From CANHEE01 sp049316985 (GTDB taxonomy: Bacteria > Bacteroidota > Bacteroidia > Chitinophagales > Saprospiraceae), in contig JBMOJB010000180.1 in assembly GCA_049316985.1 (NCBI GenBank), forward strand, positions 1-7,294: a stretch of DNA of 7,294 nucleotides, given 5' to 3'. Below, in pieces: positions 1 to 6,434 of this stretch. Every line of letters begins with the position of its first letter. Position 1 is the first letter of the stretch. Position numbers and translations under genes: made by a program. Under the pieces are notes generated by a model, which saw nothing but the letters and a program-made list of their open reading frames with translations, was not told the origin of the DNA and made no database searches.

Positions 1-1699
1 TTGAAAGCGGATCAGATAAATTCCACTTGAAAGTGCAGAAACATCAACTGCGTTTTTGCCATCTTCCAGCAGTTGCTTTTTAAATAAATGTTCTTCCATC
101 TTTAGAATTTCTAAATTACCATTTTCGATAGTTGTTAAATGTAAGATATCATTTACCGGATTGGGATAAATGGCAAACGCTGCTGCATTGACATCTGTAT
201 TAGAAACTGTATTTTCAGCAACCGCTATCCAACTCGAAGCCAAGGCATTGTCAAGTGATTTGTCGATTAATTGTAAGAAAAAGCCATTTCTATCAGCATT
301 CGGCCAGGGATTCTTGTCGTAATAGTGAACTCGGTCTACTTCGTTGCCACATGCATGTGATAATACAATATTGTAGTCTGAATTGGGCAGATACCTGCTG
401 TATTGTCAGTAGGGAAGTACTTTGTATTTTTTGGTAAAAGTAGCAGCATCACTTGCCAAAAATATAGAAGCTCCTCCGGGTAAAGATGAATTATTTGGAA
501 ATTGGAAGACCAAACCACTTCCGCCCAAATAGAGTCCACTTAGGTTGACCGTAGCAACTCCCGCATTGGACAATTCTATGAATTCAAGTTTGTCCTCATC
601 CGCGAAATTAATTGAAGTTGCCGGATGAAAATTGATTCTTGATATGACAATTGGTGGTGTACTTATATTAGAACAAGTGTTGAAGGAGCCAAGTTGATTG
701 CTCATCCATGGTATTCTTTGTCTAAGCCAGGTTTTCATCGCTTTGATTGTATCCTGGTGCATTCCTATTGTGCCCCAGCGCTCCTCTTCTCTGGACTTCG
801 CTTCATTGATCAGCGTCGCAAAACTATCAATCAAACTTTCAATTTTAGAAAGATGCCATGGCTTACCGGGTTGTATCAACTCATTCTAGCGTTTCGAGAG
901 GTAGCACTTGAATGGAGCACTACTAAAAAGGTCTCTGAAATATCTAGGACCCTCATTATTGAAATTAGAGAACTGCCATACATTTGTTTTACTCCGGTCG
1001 AAGCCAGCTGTGAATGATGCTATTTTCATTATTGCCATTGTAACTTGCCATTGTCCAGGCAATAGGGTCTCCTCCTGTTGGTTTGTCCGTTTTGACGATG
1101 TATCCACCTGAAAGTTAGGGAGGTTCATTGTCAGTATTCTCCATTTTTACAATGTTTATCCTGTTTTTATCTACTTTTATTTTTTCCTGCAGCAGATAAA
1201 GGCCCAAGTATTCGCTATTCACCACTACTTCACAAAAAGCCTTCCGACTGGCATAGCGGCCCATTTTATTTGACAAATTAAAGCCGATATAATCTCTGAT
1301 TAATGAGGGGTCGTAATTAAGGCTATTCAATACCCAATCATTTTCAGCAGGTATACCCAAATGAATAACATTGTCATTGCTGATATTATCGGGCTTTAGG
1401 GTCCTAAAGCCATAGCCTTTTTTAGGAAGTGTTTGGGAATAAGAGCCCCGAATTTCGATATCAACCCTGCCATGATAGTTTAGAAACTGGGTCTATACCT
1501 GGTCTTCCACATAATTTCTTAATCCTGCACCTCGATAAATTATTTTCATTTTGGCAAGAACAGCGGATTCATCATTAATATAAGCGTAGTTATCCGTAGA
1601 AATAACCATAATTGGGAGGTAACTATCAGTAAATACTTGTGCTTTAACGGATATAAATAAACAGAGTACCGCTAATTAAATCAAAAATTTTCTAAGCAT
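1..1699 (-). pseudogene. Decayed CotH kinase / lamin-tail / T9SS-sorted secreted protein (3' end beyond left edge)
   Basis: Translating the minus strand from the ATG at 1697-1699 gives a secreted CotH-family protein interrupted by stops. The order is: a signal peptide (MLRKFLI, stop, LAVLCLFISVKAQ); a CotH domain with IEIRGSYSQTLPKKGYGFRT, DWVLNSLNYDPSLIRDYIGF and GGYIVKTDKPTGGDPIAW; a lamin-tail domain from about 650 to 230; and a T9SS type A sorting domain from about 177 to the edge (FAIYPNPVNDILHL ... SGIYLIRFQ). In-frame stops are TAA 1676-1678, TAG 1493-1495, TAA 1115-1117, TAG 886-888 and TGA 406-408. Near 1000-1010 the reading frame shifts, and HSW is followed directly by GFDRSKTNVWQF. 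From memory of the family, about 90-100 residues are missing there, including the WDFD-type metal-binding motif. When intact the protein would have been exported through Sec, sorted by T9SS and located at the cell surface; its substrate is unknown. Family identity is firm, and recoding is implausible with three different stop codons plus a frameshift. Confidence 0.93.
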
Positions 1700-1727
1700 T
1701 GAGGTAAATTAAATGATTCACTTTGCT

Positions 1728-1735
1728 CAAAACTA
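1728..1735 (-). promoter_or_regulatory. Possible Bacteroidota -7 box of the CotH pseudogene
   Basis: The minus strand reads TAGTTTTG, an exact match to the Bacteroidota -7 consensus TAnnTTTG, 28 bases before the pseudogene ATG at 1699. That distance suits a short leader of roughly 20 bases. No convincing TTTG -33 element lies at the usual spacing; the nearest is about 35 bases upstream. An eight-base degenerate motif in AT-rich DNA can occur by chance, so this is tentative. If real, the dead gene may still be transcribed. Confidence 0.35.
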
Positions 1736-1739
1736 ATCA

Positions 1740-2012
1740 GTTTTTATGATTTCTGCTTGATTTCACTGACCAAAAGGCAATTTTTTACAAACCTTATAAA
1801 AAACTCCGGATTGAACCGTCCTTGCCTGAAATTTCTGGAGGCTTAGTCCTTCGATTTAGTATAAGTTTCCGAAAAAAAGTACCGATAATACAGAGGTAGA
1901 TAATATTTTTTGTTGGAATACCGAAAATTCTAGTTGTTCTTTATTTAAAAGCAGTTAGACGACAAATGGATCTCAAACATTTCGAAAACCGCGATTGCAC
2001 TTCCCTCTTGAT
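1740..2012. other. Intergenic region, no gene seen
   Basis: This AT-rich spacer lies between the acetyltransferase stop and the promoter area of the CotH pseudogene. I see no open frame with protein-like sequence, no RNA gene and no strong terminator on either strand. A weak imperfect inverted repeat (CTCCGGA and TCTGGAG, about 24 bases apart, near 1804-1841) is the only structure and lacks a T-tract. Confidence 0.5.
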
Positions 2013-2783
2013 TTACTTACCTAATTGTTGCTTGACAATATTTTTAAATCTTGTCGCACTGATATAATGATCGGCCAGTAAAACACCATCTTTTAGCAAG
2101 CTGAATGTGCCAAAACCTGAGGGTCCATTTTGGGCATCTTCCGGAGTTCTTAATTGCTCAATGTGGAGATCAATTCCCAGTTCAGCTGCGGTAAGCCCGA
2201 GGTCTGTGATAGATTTTTGATGCCAGGGACATTGGTCAGCATACAACAGGTGCCAGCCAACATATTTTATCTGTTGCTTCGTAAAATCAATTATTTGAGG
2301 GGTTTTTACCTGGCGATCCAGCGATTTAACCAACAGTTCAAAGCGGTCTAATTGGTCGACTACCAGAAAATTGTTCTTAGTGAAAATTTCTTTACCGGCC
2401 ATCCAGGGGCCTTCGCTACTCAAAGCACAAATTCCCGACTTGCCTTCCTGCAGCGCATCCAATTCGCATGCATGCAGTAGCAAACTTCCAATACCTATGT
2501 CTTTCGCTTCTTTTACAAAAACTGCTATGCAGTGAATGAAAAAATAGTTGTCTGCTTTTACAGGTCTCCAAGCCAATTCCGAGGGGATGAATTCGATAAA
2601 GCCAAGTTGCTTTCCGCTGCTATCCATCGCAATTTTAATTTTTAGTCCTTTGTTGATTTTGTCTTTGAACCATCGAACTTTGGCATGGTAGCCTGGTGAT
2701 TTCTGGTCTTTAATACAGAAAATACCATGGTCAGCTACGTTTTCAGTAGTAATATCTACGATTTTAATGTTATCGGTATTCAT
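2013..2783 (-). CDS. GNAT family N-acetyltransferase with C-terminal YoaP-like domain
   Basis: The protein has 256 residues from the ATG at 2781-2783. A TTG two codons upstream would add only two residues and is less likely to be the start. Residues about 5-155 form a GNAT fold: IKIVDITTENV opens it, GFIEFIPSELAWRPV and FFIHCIAVF are central strands, and KDIGIGSLLL (94-103) is the acetyl-CoA pyrophosphate loop. WMAGKEIFTKNNF and FELLVKSLD follow, both typical of this family. Residues about 175-256 match the YoaP C-terminal domain, with a single-Cys ADQCPW motif (182-187), a GPSGFGTF segment and LLADHYISATRFKNI at the end. The domain looks thioredoxin-like. Whole-length agreement with Bacillus YoaP-type proteins is clear from memory. 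Function is probably acyl transfer from acetyl-CoA in the cytoplasm; the substrate is unknown. The loop has Lys-Asp where Gln/Arg and a Gly are more usual. It appears to be a single-gene unit. Confidence 0.88.
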   Translation of the reverse strand: MNTDNIKIVDITTENVADHGIFCIKDQKSPGYHAKVRWFKDKINKGLKIKIAMDSSGKQLGFIEFIPSELAWRPVKADNYFFIHCIAVFVKEAKDIGIGSLLLHACELDALQEGKSGICALSSEGPWMAGKEIFTKNNFLVVDQLDRFELLVKSLDRQVKTPQIIDFTKQQIKYVGWHLLYADQCPWHQKSITDLGLTAAELGIDLHIEQLRTPEDAQNGPSGFGTFSLLKDGVLLADHYISATRFKNIVKQQLGK

Positions 2784-2883
2784 TTCCAATGCGAATTGAC
2801 TAAATAACTTTTAGTGTTCAATTTATGAATTTATTCAATAATTGTACATGATTTTGGTTCGAAAATTATCTATTCTGTGCAAG

Positions 2884-2920
2884 ACTGATGGGTTTTGTTC
2901 AAAAAATCAAACTTATCAGT
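2884..2920 (+). repeat. Inverted repeat with 12-base arms upstream of the acetyltransferase gene
   Basis: ACTGATGGGTTT (2884-2895) and AAACTTATCAGT (2909-2920) can pair over 12 positions around a 13-base loop. As plus-strand RNA, ten pairs are Watson-Crick and two are G-U. As minus-strand RNA, those two positions become A-C mismatches. No T-run follows on either strand, so it does not look like an intrinsic terminator. It lies about 100 bases upstream of the acetyltransferase start and about 60 bases past the stop of the membrane-protein gene. It could be a regulatory site, part of an untranslated leader or trailer, or chance. Confidence 0.45.
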
Positions 2921-2981
2921 GAAAGAGCAGAGCGGCGCAATTTGACCAGTTTGTAGATTCGCTACTCCTTTTTCTTAAAGA

Positions 2982-3341
2982 TCAATAGGTCTTATTATTT
3001 TTAAATACCCAGCTGAAGTAATAGATTGCAAATAGAAATCCACTGACAGAAGGTAAAATCAAATGAGAGGTCTTAGAAAAGCCCATCCAGGCTATCTGAA
3101 CAAACACCAGCACCGAGCCGAATATATACATTCCAGCGGTAAATAATCCCATCTTGATTCCCCAGTTTCTCTTACTTAATAATGCATAGGCTGAAAGAAA
3201 AGAGAAGGGCCCGGTAGTCAGTAAATCAGCCATTGGTATTTGGAAATAATTAAATTCTGAAACGGAAAATAACCAACCTTCACCCCAGGCAAAAAGGGAA
3301 CTGGCCAAGGTAAATATTCCTGTCAGAAAAAAAAAATCCAA
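2982..3341 (-). CDS. Small four-helix integral membrane protein, function unknown
   Basis: The 119-residue product is strongly hydrophobic, with four likely membrane helices at about residues 1-19, 38-55, 62-84 and 96-113. The short loops contain WGEGWLFSVSEFNYFQIPMAD, STKRNWG-like basic residues (SKRNWG, 56-61) and a KNNK tail. I do not recognise a characterised family, though the regular helix pattern and the WGEGW and DLLTTGP segments look like a conserved protein rather than chance. The start is a problem. The only standard candidate is TTG at 3339-3341, because the frame is closed by a stop at 3366-3368 and there is no ATG or GTG between. The first codons overlap a run of ten A (T on the coding strand) at 3327-3336. 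The gene stands alone, 198 bases upstream of the acetyltransferase start. Confidence 0.68.
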   Translation of the reverse strand: MDFFFLTGIFTLASSLFAWGEGWLFSVSEFNYFQIPMADLLTTGPFSFLSAYALLSKRNWGIKMGLFTAGMYIFGSVLVFVQIAWMGFSKTSHLILPSVSGFLFAIYYFSWVFKNNKTY

Positions 3342-3992
3342 AAAACTTAGGTGGATGTGAAGATTTCAATATATTGATGATAGTCTGCCCGGTTTATTAA
3401 TGTGATCTTTTTTGGGATACTTTTCGATATTTACAGTCCAAAGTAAACAGAATTGAAAAATAAACAGCTATTGCTAAGGTTAATTTTTCGTAAATTTATT
3501 GGAAGTTAAAAGAGCAGAATCTATTTTTTTGCTGTGTAGGAGCGGATAGGCAACTTTTTACATTTTTTATTTTTTTAATTGCTTGAGCTCCGAGATGCTA
3601 ACTATTGAAGATCAAATGATCTCGACAGATTTGATATTGTTTCGCTGAAAAACAAGTTTTCTTTATCTTAGGGTGTGTAAAGCAATTCGATTTAACAGAA
3701 GTAAAACCGGCTAATGCCAGTTTCGGGACAAAGTATCAAAAAAAAGCAGCCGAACCTACGAGTAGATTCGACTGCTAAAACTTAGATTTGTATATGAAAT
3801 TCGGATGAAGTTAATGTGTTCGATTACTCAATGCGGGCGCATCTGTATAGCATATTACTTTAGATGATTTCGTTTTTGTAAAATATTAGATGCTTTCGTA
3901 GACCTGAGCCATATAGCGCACACTAACCAGTGAATGGGATAGTTAAGGACCAATTGTGGCTGTTTTGGCTGTCAACAGCTGCTATCATTACT
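3342..3992. other. Long AT-rich intergenic region
   Basis: About 650 bases separate the membrane-protein gene from the SPFH lipoprotein gene. No open frame here gives protein-like sequence. The part from 3776 to 3992 is probably the long 3' untranslated tail of the SPFH transcript, because a strong terminator for that strand lies at 3738-3775. The rest holds several homopolymer T runs (3530-3575) and a small inverted repeat AGATCA-AA-TGATCT at 3609-3622, which could be a protein-binding site or chance. Confidence 0.55.
3738..3775 (-). terminator. Strong intrinsic terminator on the minus strand
   Basis: On the minus strand, GCAGTCGAA pairs with TTCGGCTGC (nine pairs, one of them U-G). The stem can continue inward through a U-G and CUA/UAG pairs to a four-base loop. 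Eight T residues follow immediately (the A-run at 3738-3745 on the plus strand). On the opposite strand the stem has a C-A mismatch and no T-tract, so it acts on minus-strand transcripts. The only gene upstream on that strand is the SPFH lipoprotein, whose stop is at 3993, about 220 bases away. Confidence 0.85.
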
Positions 3993-4889
3993 TTAATTCC
4001 CTTCATTCCCAAGGATATTTACCATTGGTGTTTTCCCATCAGTAACGATTGTTTTGGTATTTGCTGAAGTCGAAAGCTTTAAGAATGCCTCAATTTGCTT
4101 AAATTTCAGCACGTTAGGTGTCAAACTTACACTGATCAGGTCATTCGCCCGCTTAATACCTTCTGCTTCAATCTCATTCCCCCTTGCTTTCGCTTCAGAA
4201 TCGATAATAGCAGCATTCTTCTTTCCTTCTGCTTGGATGCGCGCTATCTCCTTGGCCCCTTCTGCATCGATAATCTGCCGCTGTGCTTCCTGCTTCTGCC
4301 TGTCCAATACAAACTGCATGCGAAGTGCGTCCTGTTCGGCTTCAAGTTTTGTCTCGATAGACTTAGATAGCCCGGCTGGAAGGGTAATGCTTTTCAAAAG
4401 AACAGCTTCTATTATAAATCCCTTTGGAGTACATACTTGAATAAGCCTCTTTTTAATTTCTTCTTCGATTTCAGCGCGTTTTGCACTGTGCATATCTTTT
4501 GCGTCAAACTTAGAACAAACATCGGATGCAGCAGAGCGAAATACGGGCAGTATCAACATTTCTTCGAATTCCATCCCGGTTTCTTTCAGAATTAAAGGCA
4601 CGGCACTTGATTTGACTCTGTAAAGTATAGAACTTTCAGAGCGGATTGTTAATCCCTCTTTAGAGGGCAGGTTTTCCACGATGGCCAAATTCATAGTGCG
4701 CACCGGTACTCTAACCACTCTGGTGGTAAATGGATTGAATCCGACTATCCCCGGCTGTTTAACCGTATCACCAATTCGACCGAAAGTTCGTCTCACGCCC
4801 ACTTCATCAGGCATGACGGTAGCACAACTGCTTAGAAGCAGAACTGTAAATAAAGAAAAAATTGCAATTTTAATGTTTGATGTTTTCAT
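3993..4889 (-). CDS. SPFH/prohibitin family lipoprotein
   Basis: The protein has 298 residues from the ATG at 4887-4889. Reading further upstream only adds non-conserved sequence that begins with TTG. It starts with a lipoprotein signal peptide, two Lys and a hydrophobic stretch ending in the lipobox LLSSC, so Cys22 would be lipidated. The prohibitin (band 7) domain spans about residues 25-200: PDEVGVRRTFGRIGD, GFNPFTTRVVRVPVRT, LPSKEGLTIRSESSILYRV, LPVFRSAASDVCSKF and GFIIEAVLLKSITLP. A long helical, Ala/Glu-rich region follows (180-250) with repeated DAEG, QAEG and EAEG units, as in SPFH coiled coils. A conserved end, TIVTDGKTPMVNIL, closes the protein. The family forms large membrane-bound ring assemblies and is linked to membrane organisation and protease control; the role here is inferred only from the family. 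No acidic surface-export signal follows Cys22, so a periplasm-facing location is more likely. It has its own promoter and terminator. Confidence 0.92.
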   Translation of the reverse strand: MKTSNIKIAIFSLFTVLLLSSCATVMPDEVGVRRTFGRIGDTVKQPGIVGFNPFTTRVVRVPVRTMNLAIVENLPSKEGLTIRSESSILYRVKSSAVPLILKETGMEFEEMLILPVFRSAASDVCSKFDAKDMHSAKRAEIEEEIKKRLIQVCTPKGFIIEAVLLKSITLPAGLSKSIETKLEAEQDALRMQFVLDRQKQEAQRQIIDAEGAKEIARIQAEGKKNAAIIDSEAKARGNEIEAEGIKRANDLISVSLTPNVLKFKQIEAFLKLSTSANTKTIVTDGKTPMVNILGNEGN

Positions 4890-4913
4890 ATGTGTTAAAA
4901 TTTTATTTTGAGA

Positions 4914-4921
4914 CAAAATTA
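4914..4921 (-). promoter_or_regulatory. Likely Bacteroidota -7 box of the SPFH lipoprotein gene
   Basis: The minus strand reads TAATTTTG, an exact match to TAnnTTTG, 24 bases before the ATG at 4889. This would give a leader of about 20 bases. The following bases are A-rich (AAAATAAAATTTTAACACAT), as is common at Bacteroidota translation starts that lack a Shine-Dalgarno sequence. No clear -33 TTTG is visible. The location just after the terminator of the upstream operon supports it as a separate transcription start. Confidence 0.5.
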
Positions 4922-5000
4922 GGCTGCTCGTATTAGAAACACATAAGAATCTATTAAGAGGAAAATTAGATATTGAATAGCGTTGCAATTATGACACAGG

Positions 5001-5042
5001 AAAAACACAACGATTCTTCAGCGGTGAAAAGGGGAATCATTG
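5001..5042 (-). terminator. Intrinsic terminator of the two-component operon
   Basis: On the minus strand CAATGATTC pairs with GAATCGTTG (nine pairs, one U-G). Inside the loop TTCA and TGAA can form a further short stem around CCGC. The hairpin is followed by TG and five T residues (A-run 5001-5005 on the plus strand). It begins 19 bases after the histidine kinase stop and ends before the SPFH promoter, which is where an operon terminator is expected. Confidence 0.72.
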
Positions 5043-5061
5043 CAATACTCAGTTCCTGAAT

Positions 5062-6426
5062 CTAGACATTGTATCGGGGAAGGTCGAATTGGACGAGTGT
5101 GCCCTGATTTAAATTGGACGTCAGATACACTTTACCCTGGTATTTTTCTGCGATGTTTTTTACCAGCGTAAGGCCTATGCCAGAACCGGGCAGATGGGAA
5201 TGAAGTTTGCTTCTGTAAAATGGTATAAAAATCTGGCCAAGATCATCCGCTGCAATTCCCATTCCATTATCTTTTACTTCAAATCTTACCCATTTATCAT
5301 CCGAAAACAGCCTGACTGTAATCGGTTGATTAGAACCGTATTTAATTGCATTTTCAATCAAATTTGCGAATGCTGCCTGTAAGATAGTTGGATCGCATTT
5401 TACCAGAAAATGGCTTGCGTCCGGTGCGTCGATGTGCAATTGGATAGCTTGTGAACCTAGTGGGTATTTATGTTGTATGTTTTGGATGGTTTTCAATAAG
5501 ACTTCATCGGAAGGGCAGGGTTCGTCAATGAAAGCTGTTGTGGTATCTACTTTGGCAACCAGCAGCAATTGTGCGACCAAGTCCCCCAGGTTCTCCGCTT
5601 GTTGTCTAATAATTTGCAAAGCTTCACGCTGGTATTCGGGGCTTCTGTTTTCCTGTAGGGCCATATCTGCTTCAGCAGTGATGGTGGTTAGGGGAGTGCG
5701 AATTTCGTGCGAGGCATTTCGCACGAACTGCTGATGGGTTCGAAAACTTTTTTCTATGCGTTCTAACATCTCATTAAACGTCAGGGCCAATTGCCCCAAT
5801 TCGTCGGTACTATTTTTTACATTCAGCCGCAGGTTGAGACTTTTTTCTCCGATAGCTCTTGCCTTTTTAATTTTATCAGAAATAGGTTGCAGCATAGTTT
5901 TTACCCAGAACCAACTGACAAAAGTAAGTAGCAACACACCGAAAATAATTCCTAAGATTAATCCACTTTTTAAGTTTCTTATCTTACTAAGACCATAACG
6001 GTCAACCGCAGATACAACAAGGGTGTGATGTGTGATGGAATCATGCTTTATCCCATAGTCTCTTTGGCCAATATGCTTAAAACAATATTTGCAATTATGA
6101 AATTGAACTGTGTCGAGTTGGGTAGTTTTGGGATTGAGTCCATCGTTAAAAGATAATTGTCGTGCGTCGGTGGCATAGATAATTTCCTCCTCAGGAAGAT
6201 CACTCGCATTTGGTAAGTGTATCGTATGGGAAGGTTTCCATTTTTCCTTGTGAATTAATGAGTCAGCTTCATCAAGTCTTTGTTGAAGACGACTCTGGAA
6301 TTCTTGTTCATAAAACCAGACATTGTATTCGTAAATAAATGCACTTTGTAAGACTAAAATGAAAAATGCCGAAATCGAAATGTAAAGCGGCAGTCGCTGC
6401 CGTATGGTAAGTTGCATTAATTTCAT
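5062..6426 (-). CDS. Membrane sensor histidine kinase
   Basis: This 454-residue kinase starts at the ATG 6424-6426; an ATG three codons later is also possible. It has a first membrane helix at about 13-33, a periplasmic sensor region at about 34-152, a second helix at about 153-175 and a HAMP linker at about 176-228. The dimerisation/phosphoacceptor motif is FVRNASHEIRTPLTT, with His240 as the phosphorylated residue. The ATPase domain shows the N box ANLIENAIKYG (Asn359), G1 DNGMGIA (386-392), the F box region IFIPFYRS and G2 GSGIGLTLV (414-422). All catalytic motifs are intact. The sensor region contains Cys112 and Cys115 (HNCKYCFKH) with several His nearby, which suggests metal or redox sensing but is not proof. 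It would phosphorylate the response regulator encoded 8 bases upstream. Its ligand and target genes cannot be read from the sequence. Confidence 0.96.
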   Translation of the reverse strand: MKLMQLTIRQRLPLYISISAFFILVLQSAFIYEYNVWFYEQEFQSRLQQRLDEADSLIHKEKWKPSHTIHLPNASDLPEEEIIYATDARQLSFNDGLNPKTTQLDTVQFHNCKYCFKHIGQRDYGIKHDSITHHTLVVSAVDRYGLSKIRNLKSGLILGIIFGVLLLTFVSWFWVKTMLQPISDKIKKARAIGEKSLNLRLNVKNSTDELGQLALTFNEMLERIEKSFRTHQQFVRNASHEIRTPLTTITAEADMALQENRSPEYQREALQIIRQQAENLGDLVAQLLLVAKVDTTTAFIDEPCPSDEVLLKTIQNIQHKYPLGSQAIQLHIDAPDASHFLVKCDPTILQAAFANLIENAIKYGSNQPITVRLFSDDKWVRFEVKDNGMGIAADDLGQIFIPFYRSKLHSHLPGSGIGLTLVKNIAEKYQGKVYLTSNLNQGTLVQFDLPRYNV

Positions 6427-6434
6427 AAATACTA

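Noticed and set aside
694..1017. Plus-strand open frames of 60-107 codons opposite the CotH remnant
   Set aside because: They lie antisense to sequence that clearly encodes CotH on the minus strand and show no domain-like features.
1..1699. Programmed stop-codon readthrough or alternative genetic code in the CotH gene
   Set aside because: All three stop triplets occur in frame together with a deletion and frameshift, and neighbouring genes use normal stops.
3968..3979. GCTGTCAACAGC palindrome just past the SPFH stop as terminator
   Set aside because: The spacer is only two bases, the stem is short and no T-tract follows; the structure at 3738-3775 is far better.
4054..4440. Plus-strand open frame of 128 codons rich in Ser and Ala
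   Set aside because: It is the antisense shadow of the coiled-coil part of the SPFH gene, produced by its repeated Ala/Glu codons.
4890..4988. N-terminal extension of the SPFH protein by 33 residues
   Set aside because: It would start with TTG, overlaps the likely promoter, and would bury the lipoprotein signal peptide inside the protein.
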